Under the pieces are notes generated by a model that was given only the letters and a program-made list of their open reading frames with translations, was not told the DNA's origin and made no database searches. Of a DNA stretch of 64,000 nt, positions 41,167 through 52,930 are shown one piece after another. Location of the stretch: positions 483,956 to 547,955 of the forward strand of contig JADJVD010000004.1 of assembly GCA_016716745.1 (NCBI GenBank), read 5' to 3'. Within the stretch, counting starts at the first letter, position 1; each line of letters begins with the position of its first letter. The position numbers were made by a program, and so were the translations under genes. Source of the DNA: Hyphomicrobiales bacterium (GTDB taxonomy: Bacteria > Pseudomonadota > Alphaproteobacteria > Rhizobiales > Beijerinckiaceae).

Positions 41167-42314
41167 GACGGCGTTCCCGCGGCGGGCGTCCGGCGCGGCA
41201 GGCGGAACGAGAACCGGCGCGGCGCCGCCAGACCGCGCGAGGACCGCAGGATCAGCACGAGCGCCACGAGCGAGGAGACGACCGGCAGGCCGTAGAGCGC
41301 CAGCAATCCCCAGGGCGAGCGCGTCACCATCGACAACGCGCCGATGCCGGCGAGCCTGAGCAGTCCGAAGATCAGCGTCGCGCCGAAAATGGCGTCGCCC
41401 CGGCTCTGGCGCGTCGTGCGCGCCTGTCCGAGCGCGGCGAAGGCGATCAGCACGGCCATGAAGGGATAGAGCGGGTTGACGAAACGCTCGTGCAGCTCGG
41501 AGCGGAAGCGACCGGGCGCGGCCAGAACGCGCGGATCGTCGGCGGGCAGGCGCAGCAATTCGAGGGTCGAGCGGTCGCGCGGGCGATAGACCTCCTCGCC
41601 CTGCTTGGCGAATTGCGACAGGTCGATCGCATAGCGGTCGAAGACGACGATGGCGGCGTCGCGCGCGTTCTGCTGCTGGCTCTGCACGCTGCCCTTTTCG
41701 AGCACGAGATAATTGCCGCCGTCGATCTCGACGGTCTGGCCGGTCTCGGCGAGGTAGGTCAGCACGCGCTCGGGCGTGCGACGGTCCTGCATGAACACGC
41801 CGCGCAACTCGCCGGCCGGGCCGCGGTCGCGGTAGTGGAAGGTGAAGCCGGCGTCGAGCGTGGTGAACGTGCCCTCGCGGACGACGCGGGTGATGAAGTC
41901 GGCGCGGATGCGCGTCAGAAGGTCGCGAATCCCCCGCTGCGTCAGGGGAAGGACGTAGAGCGAGATCGTTCCGATCAACATGCTGACGACAATGGCCAGC
42001 GCCAGGAAAGGCCGCAGAAGCTGCGTCGGCGACAGGCCGGCGGACGCCATCACGACGAGTTCGCTGTCGCCGTTCAGCTTGTTCAGCGCGTAGAGCGAGG
42101 CCCCGAACAGCGCGAACGGGGCGATCAGCATGATCAGCGAGGGCAGCGCCAGCAGGGTGACGGACAGAAAGATCAGCAGCGACTGACCCTTGGTCGTCAG
42201 AAGGTCGAGTTCGCGCAGCGCCTGCGTCATCCAGATCACGGCCGTCAACGCGGTCGCCGTCGCCAGAAAGGCGACGAGGCCAAGCCGGAAGATGTAGCGC
42301 TGGGGCAGGATCAT
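41163..42314 (-). CDS. lptF: LPS export ABC transporter permease LptF
   Basis: A 383-residue partner of LptG with the same topology: three helices, periplasmic domain, three helices. The coupling region is DSELVVMASAGLSPTQLLRPF. The start MILPQRYIFRLGLVAFLA is chosen because this is the normal N-terminus. The ATG at 42314 has no ribosome binding site, and a TTGACA element lies 33 bp upstream, so the mRNA may be leaderless. It is the first gene of the LPS cluster and divergent from pepA. Confidence 0.95.
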   Translation of the reverse strand: MILPQRYIFRLGLVAFLATATALTAVIWMTQALRELDLLTTKGQSLLIFLSVTLLALPSLIMLIAPFALFGASLYALNKLNGDSELVVMASAGLSPTQLLRPFLALAIVVSMLIGTISLYVLPLTQRGIRDLLTRIRADFITRVVREGTFTTLDAGFTFHYRDRGPAGELRGVFMQDRRTPERVLTYLAETGQTVEIDGGNYLVLEKGSVQSQQQNARDAAIVVFDRYAIDLSQFAKQGEEVYRPRDRSTLELLRLPADDPRVLAAPGRFRSELHERFVNPLYPFMAVLIAFAALGQARTTRQSRGDAIFGATLIFGLLRLAGIGALSMVTRSPWGLLALYGLPVVSSLVALVLILRSSRGLAAPRRFSFRLPRRTPAAGTPS

Positions 42315-42321
42315 CAGAGCG

Positions 42322-42353
42322 CCGTTAGGGCAAGAGAGCGGGTCCGCTGTCAA
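42322..42353 (-). promoter_or_regulatory. Predicted lptF operon promoter
   Basis: On the minus strand, TTGACA (42348-42353) is followed after 17 bp by CCCTAA, or after 20 bp by TAACGG (42322-42327), which sits 7 nt before the ATG. The register of the -10 is unclear. Confidence 0.45.
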
Positions 42354-42462
42354 CTCCATTGCGGCGCCGGCGAGGCGCGGGCGCGGGCCTGCGCGCTCGC
42401 CTTGCGTCGCCGGGGGTATTGCGTCAGTTTCGCCGCCGACAATCATCTGGGCGCGGGGCGTC

Positions 42463-43956
42463 ATGCGGGATCAGGCGAAAATCGAATTCGGGGCTCTGGC
42501 GGCGCCGAAGCACGGGACGCTCGTCGTTCTGGTGGGGGACGATCTGGCCCCATCGACGGCAGTCGCCGGGATTCTCGCCGACATGCGGCCGTCGATTGCT
42601 GCGGCGGCCAAGGCGGCGCGCTTCAAGGGCAAGGCGAACGCGACGTTCGAGATCCTTGCGCCGGAAGACGTTTCCGCCGACCGCGTGATCGTCGTCGGTC
42701 TTGGTTCGGCGAAGGATCGCGCCGACGCGGACTGGACCAAGGCTGGCGGCGCCGTCGCCGGCAAACTTGGAAAGACGGCGGCGACCGTCCTGTTCGATCT
42801 TCCCGGCGAGACGGCGGACGCGGCCTCGGCGGCGGCCGATTTCGCGCTCGGGGCGCGCCTGCGCGCCTACGCCTTCGACAAGTACAAGACGAAGACGAAG
42901 TCGGAGGAGGACGGAGAGGACATTCTGCGCCTGACCGTCGGCGTCGCCGATCCGGCCGCCGCGCGCAAGGCGGCGAAGGCGCGCGAGGCGGCGGGCGAGG
43001 GCGTGATCATCGCCCGCAATCTCGTCAACGAACCGCCGAACGTGCTCACGCCGGTCGAATTCGCGCGCCGCGCCCAGCAGCTCGAGAAGCTCGGCGTCGT
43101 CGTCGAGGTGATGGAGCGCAAGCAGCTCGAGAAGCTCGGCATGCGGGCGCTGCTCGGCGTCGCGCAGGGCTCGCTCAACGAGCCGCGCGTCGTGATCATG
43201 CGCTGGAACGGCGCCAAGAAGGGCAAGCAGCCGGTCGCCTTCGTCGGCAAGGGCGTCACCTTCGACACCGGCGGCATCTCGATCAAGCCGGGCGCCGGCA
43301 TGGAGGACATGAAGGGCGACATGGCGGGCGCGGCCTGCGTCGTCGGCCTGATGCACGCGCTCGCCGCGCGCAAGGCCAAGGTCAACGTCGTGGCCGCCAT
43401 CGGGCTTGTGGAGAACATGCCGGACGGCGGCGCGCAGCGGCCGGGCGACATCGTCGAATCGATGTCGGGCCAGACCATCGAGATCATCAACACCGACGCC
43501 GAGGGGCGGCTGGTGCTGGCCGACGTGCTCTGGCACGTCCAGACCAAGTACAAGCCCGCCTTCATGGTCGACCTGGCGACGCTGACCGGGGCGATCCTCG
43601 TGGCGCTGGCGCAGGTCCACGCCGGCCTGTTCTCGAACGACGACGAACTGGCGGCCCGGCTCGATGCGGCCGGCAAGGCGACCGGCGAGACGGTGTGGCG
43701 GATGCCGCTCGGCCCCGCCTTCGACAAGATGATCGATTCCAGATTCGCCGACATGAAGAACTCGGCCGGCCGCAACGGCGGCTCGAGCACGGCGGCGCAG
43801 TTTCTGCAGCGCTTCGTGCGCGGCACGCCGTGGGCGCATCTCGACATCGCCGGCACGGGCATGGGATCGCCACAAAGCGAGATCAATCAGAGCTGGGGAT
43901 CGGGCTGGGGCGTTCGCCTGCTCGACCGTCTCGTGGCCGACCATTACGAAGGCTGA
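42463..43956 (+). CDS. pepA: Leucyl aminopeptidase (M17)
   Basis: A 497-residue cytosolic two-metal aminopeptidase. The C-terminal catalytic domain starts near residue 180 (IIARNLVNEPPNVLTP). Metal ligands and active-site lysine are in GKGVTFDTGGISIKPG and the MEDMKGDMAGA segment. The family signature NTDAEGRLVLADVL is intact, followed by the conserved LTGAILVAL. Some PepA proteins also bind DNA; this cannot be judged here. It is divergent from lptF across 148 bp and followed by a small secreted protein and holC. Confidence 0.96.
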   Translation: MRDQAKIEFGALAAPKHGTLVVLVGDDLAPSTAVAGILADMRPSIAAAAKAARFKGKANATFEILAPEDVSADRVIVVGLGSAKDRADADWTKAGGAVAGKLGKTAATVLFDLPGETADAASAAADFALGARLRAYAFDKYKTKTKSEEDGEDILRLTVGVADPAAARKAAKAREAAGEGVIIARNLVNEPPNVLTPVEFARRAQQLEKLGVVVEVMERKQLEKLGMRALLGVAQGSLNEPRVVIMRWNGAKKGKQPVAFVGKGVTFDTGGISIKPGAGMEDMKGDMAGAACVVGLMHALAARKAKVNVVAAIGLVENMPDGGAQRPGDIVESMSGQTIEIINTDAEGRLVLADVLWHVQTKYKPAFMVDLATLTGAILVALAQVHAGLFSNDDELAARLDAAGKATGETVWRMPLGPAFDKMIDSRFADMKNSAGRNGGSSTAAQFLQRFVRGTPWAHLDIAGTGMGSPQSEINQSWGSGWGVRLLDRLVADHYEG

Positions 43957-43958
43957 AC

Positions 43959-44492
43959 GTGCGACAGGTTTTGACATTCGCCGCGGCGCTCGCCGCCGCA
44001 GCGTTAGGCATGGCGGTTCCGGCCGCGGCCAAGAGCTTCGGCTGCAACCAGTTCATGGACGCCTATGGCGCGGCCGCCGGCGAGCATCGGGTGCAGTTCT
44101 CGCGCGCCCTGACTGTCGGGCGCGGCGAAGGCGCGGGCTACGACTATTTCGACGCCAGCGGCGAGGGCGACGTCGACGTGTCGCTGGTCTGCCGGGGCGA
44201 CCGGTTCGTGCGGCTCGAGGTGCGGGCGGCCGGCGGCTCGGCGCGCGCCGCCGGCAAATTCGAGCGGTTGCAGCAGGCGGGCCTTCAGGTCGCGCTTGGC
44301 ATGGACCGCAATCGCGCCGCCTCCACCATCCGCTCGCTCGATGCGGAGGCCGGCGAATATCTGCGCGCCTCGAACGAGCGCGGCGACGTCTACGTCGCCG
44401 GCAAGGTCGAGCGGCACATGGCCGGCGGCGTCGATCTCGGCATGCTGGCGACGGACACCGACCGCACGCTGATCATCGTCGCGGGCCAGTAG
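43959..44492 (+). CDS. Hypothetical secreted protein
   Basis: A 177-residue protein beginning at a GTG two bases after the pepA stop. Residues 1-24 form a signal peptide (cleavage near AAA-K). The mature part begins KSFGCNQFMDAYG and is mixed alpha/beta in composition, with cysteines near residues 29 and 78. I do not recognise the family. It ends exactly where holC begins, so pepA, this gene and holC are probably one transcript. The tight junctions support its being a real gene. Confidence 0.7.
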   Translation: MRQVLTFAAALAAAALGMAVPAAAKSFGCNQFMDAYGAAAGEHRVQFSRALTVGRGEGAGYDYFDASGEGDVDVSLVCRGDRFVRLEVRAAGGSARAAGKFERLQQAGLQVALGMDRNRAASTIRSLDAEAGEYLRASNERGDVYVAGKVERHMAGGVDLGMLATDTDRTLIIVAGQ

Positions 44493-44957
44493 GTGGCCGA
44501 GGTCTGGTTCTACCATCTCGAGACCCGCACGCTCGAGCAGACGCTGCCGACGCTGCTGGAGCGCTCGCTCGACCGCGACTGGACGGTCGTCGTCGAGTCG
44601 ACCAATCCCGAGCGCGTGAAGGCGCTCGACGATTTCCTCTGGACCTATTCCGACGACAGCTTTCTGCCGCACGGGACGCTCGGCGACGGCGATCCGTCCG
44701 AACACCCCATTCTGCTGCTGGCCGGCCCGGAAAATCCCGCCGGCGCGCAGGCGCGATTCCTGATCGACGGGGCGGATGCGGCCGCCGCCATCGCCGCCTC
44801 GCCAACGCCCTACGAGCGGATCATGCTGCTGTTCGACGGTCGCGACGCCGAGGCGGTCGCCGCCGCGCGCGGCCAGTGGAAGGGCCTGAAAGACGCCGGC
44901 CACGTCGTCGCCTACTGGCGCCAGAACGAGGACGGGCGCTGGGAGAAGAAGGCGTAG
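44493..44957 (+). CDS. holC: DNA polymerase III chi subunit
   Basis: A 154-residue accessory subunit linking the clamp loader to SSB. It starts at a GTG directly after the preceding TAG. The N-terminus VWFYHLETRTLEQTLPTLLERSL matches the HolC pattern. ALDDFLWTYSDDSFLPHG is the conserved core, and the end WKGLKDAGHVVAYWRQNEDGRWEKKA is typical. Location behind pepA is conserved across alphaproteobacteria. Confidence 0.92.
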   Translation: MAEVWFYHLETRTLEQTLPTLLERSLDRDWTVVVESTNPERVKALDDFLWTYSDDSFLPHGTLGDGDPSEHPILLLAGPENPAGAQARFLIDGADAAAAIAASPTPYERIMLLFDGRDAEAVAAARGQWKGLKDAGHVVAYWRQNEDGRWEKKA

Positions 44958-44980
44958 AAGGGGCCTCCGGCTCTCCGCCT

Positions 44981-45088
44981 GTCATCCCCGGCGGCGGCGC
45001 AGCCGCCGGGAAGGGGATCCATGCTGTCGGGGGGATGCGAGGCGGGGTGCGGATTCTCTTCCCCTCGCTTCGCTCGGCCGGGAATGAC
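44981..45088. repeat. Dispersed palindromic intergenic repeat, copy 2
   Basis: About 108 bp with the ends GTCATCCCCGGC and GCCGGGAATGAC and the inner GGGAAGGGGATCCATGC and CCCCTCGCTTCGCTCGG seen in the copy at 15538-15642. The middle 30 bp differs. It lies between the convergent holC and trmFO genes. Confidence 0.8.
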
Positions 45089-45108
45089 AGGCGGGGGCTT
45101 GGCGCGGC

Positions 45109-46506
45109 TCAGCCCGTCTGCGCCAGCCACTCAGTCAGATCCACCGCCGCCCGCGCGCTGAGGGCCTTCTTGCGGGCGATTCCCTTTTCCGGGCCGCGCA
45201 GCTTTTTGCCCTCCGGGCTGACGAGCGGCGCGTCGGGCAGGGGCGGAAACAGGCCGAAATTGACGTTCATCGGCTGGAAGGAGCGGGGCCCGGCGTCGAT
45301 CGTCTCGATATGGCCGCCGGTGATGTGGTTGATCAGCGCGCCGATGGCGGTGGTCGAGGGCGGCGGCGCGAGCGGCCGGCCGAGGCGCTCGGCGGCGGCG
45401 AGGCGCCCGGCGATCAGGCCGACGGCCGCCGATTCGACATAGCCCTCGCAGCCGGTGATCTGCCCGGCGAAGCGGAAGCGCGGCTGCGACTTGAGGCGCA
45501 GGGTCGGGTCGAGCAGCTTCGGCGAGTTGAGGTAGGTGTTGCGGTGCAGTCCGCCGAGGCGGGCGAACTCGGCCTGTTCGAGGCCGGGAATCATGCGGAA
45601 CACGCCGGTCTGCGCGCCGTATTTCAGCTTGGTCTGGAAGCCGACCATGTTGAACAGCGTGCCGAGGGCGTTGTCCTGCCGCAGCTGGACGACCGCGTAG
45701 GGCTTCACGGTCGGATTGTGCGGGTTGGTCAGGCCGAAGGGCTTCATCGGCCCATGCCGCAATGTCTCGCGGCCGCGCTCGGCCATCACCTCGATCGGCA
45801 GGCAGCCGTCGAAATAGGGCGTCCCCTCGAACTCCCGGAATTCGAGCTTGTCGCCGGCCAGAAGCGCGTCGACGAAGGCGTGGTACTGGTCGCGCGAGAG
45901 CGGGCAGTTGATGTAGTCCGCGCCGGTGCCGCCGGGGCCGGCCTTGTCGTAGCGCGACTGGCGCCAGGCGACGCCCATGTCGATCGACTCGAAATGGACG
46001 ATGGGGGCGATGGCGTCGAAGAAGGCGAGGTCGGCTTCGCCGGTCAGGCTCGCGATGCCTTTGGACAGGGCCGGCGAGGTGAGCGGACCCGTGGCGATAA
46101 TTGCGCTGTCCCAATCTGTTGCGCTGATATCTTCGACTTCCTCGCGAACTATCTTCACGCCCGGATGCGCGCTCAGCCGGGCGGTCACCGCTTCCGAAAA
46201 GCCGTCGCGGTCAACGGCGAGCGCGCCGCCGGCGGGCACCTGATGGGCGTCGGCTGCGCCCATGACGAGCGAGCCCATGGCGCGCATCTCCCGATGCAGG
46301 ACGCCGACCGCGTTGGTCTGCGCATCGTCGGAGCGGAAGGAGTTCGAGCAGACGAGTTCGGCGAAGCCGTCGGTCTTGTGGACGGGAGTCGCGCGCACGC
46401 CGCGCATCTCGTGGAGGACGACGGGAACGCCGGCTTGCGCGATCTGCCAGGCGGCTTCCGAGCCGGCGAGGCCCGCGCCGACGACATGGATGGGGGAGAG
46501 GCTCAT
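45109..46506 (-). CDS. trmFO: Folate/FAD-dependent tRNA (uracil-54-C5)-methyltransferase TrmFO
   Basis: A 465-residue flavoprotein that makes ribothymidine at position 54 of tRNA using methylene-tetrahydrofolate. The FAD-binding GxGxxG is in IHVVGAGLAGSEAAWQIA at the N-terminus. ELVCSNSFRSDDAQTNAVGVLHREM and CPLSRDQYHAFVDALLAGD are strong family segments, and the C-terminal VNFGLFPPL is typical. A predicted promoter ends 9 nt before the ATG, with no room for a ribosome binding site. Confidence 0.96.
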   Translation of the reverse strand: MSLSPIHVVGAGLAGSEAAWQIAQAGVPVVLHEMRGVRATPVHKTDGFAELVCSNSFRSDDAQTNAVGVLHREMRAMGSLVMGAADAHQVPAGGALAVDRDGFSEAVTARLSAHPGVKIVREEVEDISATDWDSAIIATGPLTSPALSKGIASLTGEADLAFFDAIAPIVHFESIDMGVAWRQSRYDKAGPGGTGADYINCPLSRDQYHAFVDALLAGDKLEFREFEGTPYFDGCLPIEVMAERGRETLRHGPMKPFGLTNPHNPTVKPYAVVQLRQDNALGTLFNMVGFQTKLKYGAQTGVFRMIPGLEQAEFARLGGLHRNTYLNSPKLLDPTLRLKSQPRFRFAGQITGCEGYVESAAVGLIAGRLAAAERLGRPLAPPPSTTAIGALINHITGGHIETIDAGPRSFQPMNVNFGLFPPLPDAPLVSPEGKKLRGPEKGIARKKALSARAAVDLTEWLAQTG

Positions 46507-46515
46507 GGGGCGCGG

Positions 46516-46544
46516 ACGTTAGGCGGCGCGCCCGCGCGCTTCAA
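46516..46544 (-). promoter_or_regulatory. Predicted leaderless promoter of trmFO
   Basis: On the minus strand: TTGAAG (46539-46544), 17 bp, TAACGT (46516-46521), then 9 nt and the ATG at 46506. Confidence 0.6.
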
Positions 46545-46555
46545 CCCGCTGGGAC

Positions 46556-46595
46556 AAAAAGAAAGCGCCCGTCGGGGGAGGGTCCGGCGGGCGCT
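46556..46595 (-). terminator. Intrinsic terminator of the DUF1127 gene
   Basis: On the minus strand AGCGCCCG (46595-46588) pairs with CGGGCGCT (46571-46564), followed by TTCTTTTT. It lies just upstream of the trmFO promoter and separates the two genes. Confidence 0.85.
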
Positions 46596-46657
46596 TAGTG
46601 GCGCAGGGAGGGATTTGGAGGGAGGGGAGAGTCCCGCCCCGCGCTATTCCGATTGAA

Positions 46658-46816
46658 TCAGCCGACGCGCACGCTCTTGCGGGCGACGAACTCGATGTCG
46701 CCGCGGCCGATGCCGAGGTCGTGCAGTTCGCGGTCGGACAGGCGGGAGAGCTCACGCACGGAGACGCGGTAGCGGCGCCAGGCGTTGAACTTGGAGGCGA
46801 TCTTCTTGATGGACAT
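46658..46816 (-). CDS. DUF1127 small basic protein
   Basis: A 52-residue Arg-rich peptide, MSIKKIASKFNAWRRYRVSV and so on, with the DUF1127 signature RELSRLSDRELHDLGIGRGDIEFVAR. In several alphaproteobacteria such proteins act in RNA turnover or in phosphate and carbon regulation. Here the role is not known. The start at 46816 follows GGAAAG. Its own promoter (46884-46912) and terminator (46556-46595) make it a single-gene transcript. Confidence 0.9.
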   Translation of the reverse strand: MSIKKIASKFNAWRRYRVSVRELSRLSDRELHDLGIGRGDIEFVARKSVRVG

Positions 46817-47340
46817 GGTCGTGTTCTTTCCGGTTACGCTGGGCGAAGGCAATGCTGCGCCGCAGCAAGAATTCGATGACGCGGATATAATCCCATCGGC
46901 CTCTGCGTTGAAGGGATATGAACAGGGTTCAGTTATGCGTTAGTTGCATGACGCATTCAGGCGTTTTTAACGGAATTGGGCGGCCAGCGGCGATCGCCGC
47001 CCAATTCCAGAGCATGGCGCGCGAGTGTGCGGCGCAGCATGTTGTGCTGCAAAGCACACATTATCCTTTGAGGCGCATAGCTTAGCCGCCGGCGCCGGAC
47101 GCCTGGTTCCACGACGGACGATTCGCCGAGCGTGTAACCATTCGTTACGAAGTGCGGCGAATCCAAGTAATCGGGCGATTTGCTTTCGGAACCGAAGCGA
47201 CGGCGGTGTCGACGAACAGTTGGCGCCGGATCTGAACATGGTGAATTCTTTCTTTCCGAGCTCCGGCGCGGCCCGCGCGCGCCGTTGGCGCCGCGGCGGA
47301 CGCCTGATACGGCAAGTCGACGCGGCGAGGGTGGCGGTCG
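46817..47340. other. Intergenic region with inverted repeats
   Basis: 524 bp, less GC-rich than its surroundings. Besides the DUF1127 promoter it holds two inverted repeats: ATGCGT with ACGCAT at 46935-46956 (10-nt loop), and TGTGCT-GCAA-AGCACA at 47043-47058. No gene I can support. Confidence 0.5.
46884..46912 (-). promoter_or_regulatory. Predicted promoter of the DUF1127 gene
   Basis: On the minus strand: TTCAAC (46907-46912), 17 bp, TATATC (46884-46889), leaving a leader of about 60 nt. Confidence 0.55.
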
Positions 47341-48102
47341 GTGACGTTCAACGAAATCCAGAACGAGGCGGCGGTCAGCGCGCGGCGGCTCGGCCGCCCG
47401 ATCGCGCGTCGAATCGCGACGTTCGTCGCGGCCAAGGCGGCCTACATCCTGTTGCTGCTGGGGCTCAGGCCGGAGCAGATGGCGGACCGGCAGGGGCTGT
47501 TCCTGTTCGCAGCCGGGCCGCAATTCGCCGAAACGGAAAGCCGGCTGGCGGAATGGGCGGCTGGCGCGCCCACCTACCTGATGGAGGCGATCTTTATCGT
47601 CTCGACCCTGCAACTCCTGCTGGGGCGGGACGATGAGACGGCGGCGCGCGTCGAGACCGCCGCCGTGGCGCGCGGCGCCCTCTATGTCGGCGCCGTCGCC
47701 GGGTTGGCGCTGACCGCGATGGCGGGATCGCGCGGCCCGGCCGGGCTTCTGCTCGTCATCGCGCTCCAGTGTTTCCTCGATGTCCGGCTGATGCTGCTCT
47801 GGCCGATTCTGGCGCTGCAGGGCCGATTCGATCCGGCGGGCGCCTGGCGCGCGCTGGCGGGGCGCTGGGTCGCGCCCTTCGTGGCGACGATCCCGATCGG
47901 CGCAGCCAGCGCCGCGCTCATCATCTTCGCCGGCGGGATGCGGGCGCAGGTCGAGTCGCTCGGCGATCTCGTCGCGCCGGGCCAACTCCTGTTCGGGCTG
48001 CTGGCGCTGGCGATTTCCGCGCTGGCGGCGGCGATCACCGGCTATTGGTGCGCGGTGGCGGCGGCGACGGTCCGGCGCGTCTCGGGGCGCGCCACGGGCT
48101 GA
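47341..48102 (+). CDS. Hypothetical integral membrane protein
   Basis: A 253-residue protein starting at a GTG, with GAGG about 10 nt upstream. Five or six hydrophobic stretches are visible, near residues 28-42, 78-92, 115-160 (two), 182-204 and 217-245. There is an amphipathic basic N-terminus and no recognised domain. It could be a small permease or a Yip-like protein, but nothing in the sequence decides this. It converges with uvrA, with stops 4 bp apart. Confidence 0.6.
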   Translation: MTFNEIQNEAAVSARRLGRPIARRIATFVAAKAAYILLLLGLRPEQMADRQGLFLFAAGPQFAETESRLAEWAAGAPTYLMEAIFIVSTLQLLLGRDDETAARVETAAVARGALYVGAVAGLALTAMAGSRGPAGLLLVIALQCFLDVRLMLLWPILALQGRFDPAGAWRALAGRWVAPFVATIPIGAASAALIIFAGGMRAQVESLGDLVAPGQLLFGLLALAISALAAAITGYWCAVAAATVRRVSGRATG

Positions 48103-48105
48103 GTC

Positions 48106-51174
<3,069 letters not shown>

Positions 51175-51291
51175 GGCTCGATCTGTCGGCGCCGGCAGGC
51201 GCTGGCGAAGCCCGGAATATGGGGCGCCGGCGCGCGCGATGCGAGAGGCCGACGCGACTCGCCGCACCTCGCGAAGGTGCCAACGCCGCTC

Positions 51292-51306
51292 GAACAAAGC
51301 AAGAAC
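51292..51306 (-). promoter_or_regulatory. LexA (SOS) box upstream of uvrA
   Basis: GAAC-AAAGCAA-GAAC, an exact match to the alphaproteobacterial LexA site GAAC-N7-GAAC, between divergent uvrA and dctA. Confidence 0.8.
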
Positions 51307-51419
51307 TTTGTGCGCCTCCGGATCGTCGCTGCGGGAATCCTCAATTGCGACGACGCGTCCTTCGCAGCCATAGCGAAGGACAGGCGCGAGACAGGCGCCG
51401 CGACATGGGGAGACGCGCG

Positions 51420-52745
51420 ATGGAGATGGTCGCACAGGCGCCGAGCGGCGCCATTCCGCCGCCAAAGCCTTGGTATCGGCAGCTTTACGTCCAGGTTCTG
51501 ACCGCCATCGTGCTCGGCGTTCTGGTCGGCTGGCTGTTTCCCGCCTTCGCCACCAACGACTGGATCAAGGCGATGGGCGACGGCTTCATCAAGCTGATCA
51601 AGATGGCGATCGCGCCGATCATCTTCTGCACCGTCGTCTCCGGCATCGCCCATATCCAGGAGGCCAAGAAGGTCGGCCGCATCGCGGTGAAGGCGCTGAT
51701 CTATTTCGAGATCGTCTCCACCTTCGCGCTCGCCATCGGCCTGATCGTCGGCAACGTCATCCGGCCGGGCGTCGGCTTCGGCGAGGGCGCGGCGAACGCC
51801 GACGCCGTGAAGCAGTATCTCGGCAAAGAGGTGAAGTCGGTCGACTTCGTGCTCAACATCATTCCGGACAGCGTCGTCGGCGCCTTCGCCAAGGGCGACA
51901 TTTTGCAGGTTCTGCTGTTCTCGATCCTGTTCGGCTTCTCGTTAATGGCGCTCGGCGAGCGCGGCCGGACGATCCGCTCCTTCATCGACGACGCCGCGCA
52001 CGCCATGTTCGGCGTCATCGCGATCGTGATGAAGGCCGCCCCCATCGGCGCCTTCGGCGCGATGGCCTACACGATCGGCAAATACGGCACCGCCTCGATC
52101 CTCAATCTGCTCGGGCTGATCGCGACCTTCTATCTTACGGCCGCGCTGTTCGTGTTCCTTGTGCTCGGCTTCATCGCCCGCATGGCCGGCTTCTCGATCC
52201 TGGCGTTCCTTCGCTACATCAAGGACGAGCTGCTGCTCGTGCTCGGCACGTCGTCCTCGGAAAGCGCGCTGCCTGGCCTGATGGAGAAGCTCGAGCGCCT
52301 CGGCTGCTCGAAGTCCGTCGTCGGCCTCGTGGTTCCGACGGGCTACAGCTTCAATCTCGACGGCACCAACATCTACATGACGCTGGCGACGCTGTTCATC
52401 GCACAGGCGCTGAACGTCGACCTGACCTTCTCGCAGCAGATGACGATCCTGATCGTCGCCATGCTGACGTCGAAGGGCGCGACCGGCATCACCGGGGCGG
52501 GCTTCATCACGCTCGGCGCGACGCTCGCCGCCGTCGATCCGCGCCTCGTGCCCGGCATGGCGATCGTGTTCGGCATCGACAAGTTCATGTCGGAATGCCG
52601 CGCGCTGACGAACCTCACCGGCAACGGCGTCGCCTGCGTCGTCATCTCCTGGTGGGAGGGCGAACTCGACCGTCGCGCGTTGCAACGGCGCCTCGGCCGG
52701 GACATCGACCCCGCCGATCTCGAGACGGCGGTGACGACAGGCTGA
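51420..52745 (+). CDS. dctA: C4-dicarboxylate:cation symporter (DAACS family)
   Basis: A 441-residue transporter with eight helices and two re-entrant loops. Diagnostic segments are IKMAIAPIIFCTVVSGIA, the serine-rich loop GTSSSESALPGLMEKLERLGC, VVPTGYSFNLDGTNIYMTLATLFIAQA and the second loop TSKGATGITGAGF. These match DctA more closely than the glutamate carriers. It takes up succinate, fumarate or malate with protons or sodium. The start at 51420 follows GGGGAGA; an in-frame ATG at 51405 is less well placed. It lies between uvrA and ssb, which often face each other directly in relatives. Confidence 0.9.
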   Translation: MEMVAQAPSGAIPPPKPWYRQLYVQVLTAIVLGVLVGWLFPAFATNDWIKAMGDGFIKLIKMAIAPIIFCTVVSGIAHIQEAKKVGRIAVKALIYFEIVSTFALAIGLIVGNVIRPGVGFGEGAANADAVKQYLGKEVKSVDFVLNIIPDSVVGAFAKGDILQVLLFSILFGFSLMALGERGRTIRSFIDDAAHAMFGVIAIVMKAAPIGAFGAMAYTIGKYGTASILNLLGLIATFYLTAALFVFLVLGFIARMAGFSILAFLRYIKDELLLVLGTSSSESALPGLMEKLERLGCSKSVVGLVVPTGYSFNLDGTNIYMTLATLFIAQALNVDLTFSQQMTILIVAMLTSKGATGITGAGFITLGATLAAVDPRLVPGMAIVFGIDKFMSECRALTNLTGNGVACVVISWWEGELDRRALQRRLGRDIDPADLETAVTTG

Positions 52746-52812
52746 GGCGCGAGGCGACCCGCGCGATCCCGATCCCGGCGTCCGCCTTGCGCGGGCGTCG
52801 GAGGGATGATAG

Positions 52813-52827
52813 GAACAAACAAGGAAC
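52813..52827 (+). promoter_or_regulatory. LexA (SOS) box upstream of ssb
   Basis: GAAC-AAACAAG-GAAC, an exact GAAC-N7-GAAC site, 104-118 bp before the ssb start. Confidence 0.8.
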
Positions 52828-52930
52828 AAGGTTGGCGTGGACAAATCCCCGCCGCCGGCGCGGAGCGGGCGATTTTCGGCGCGCGAGGGACTAGGGTCGC
52901 CGGCAATCGGAGCGTGAGCAGGAGCGGGTC

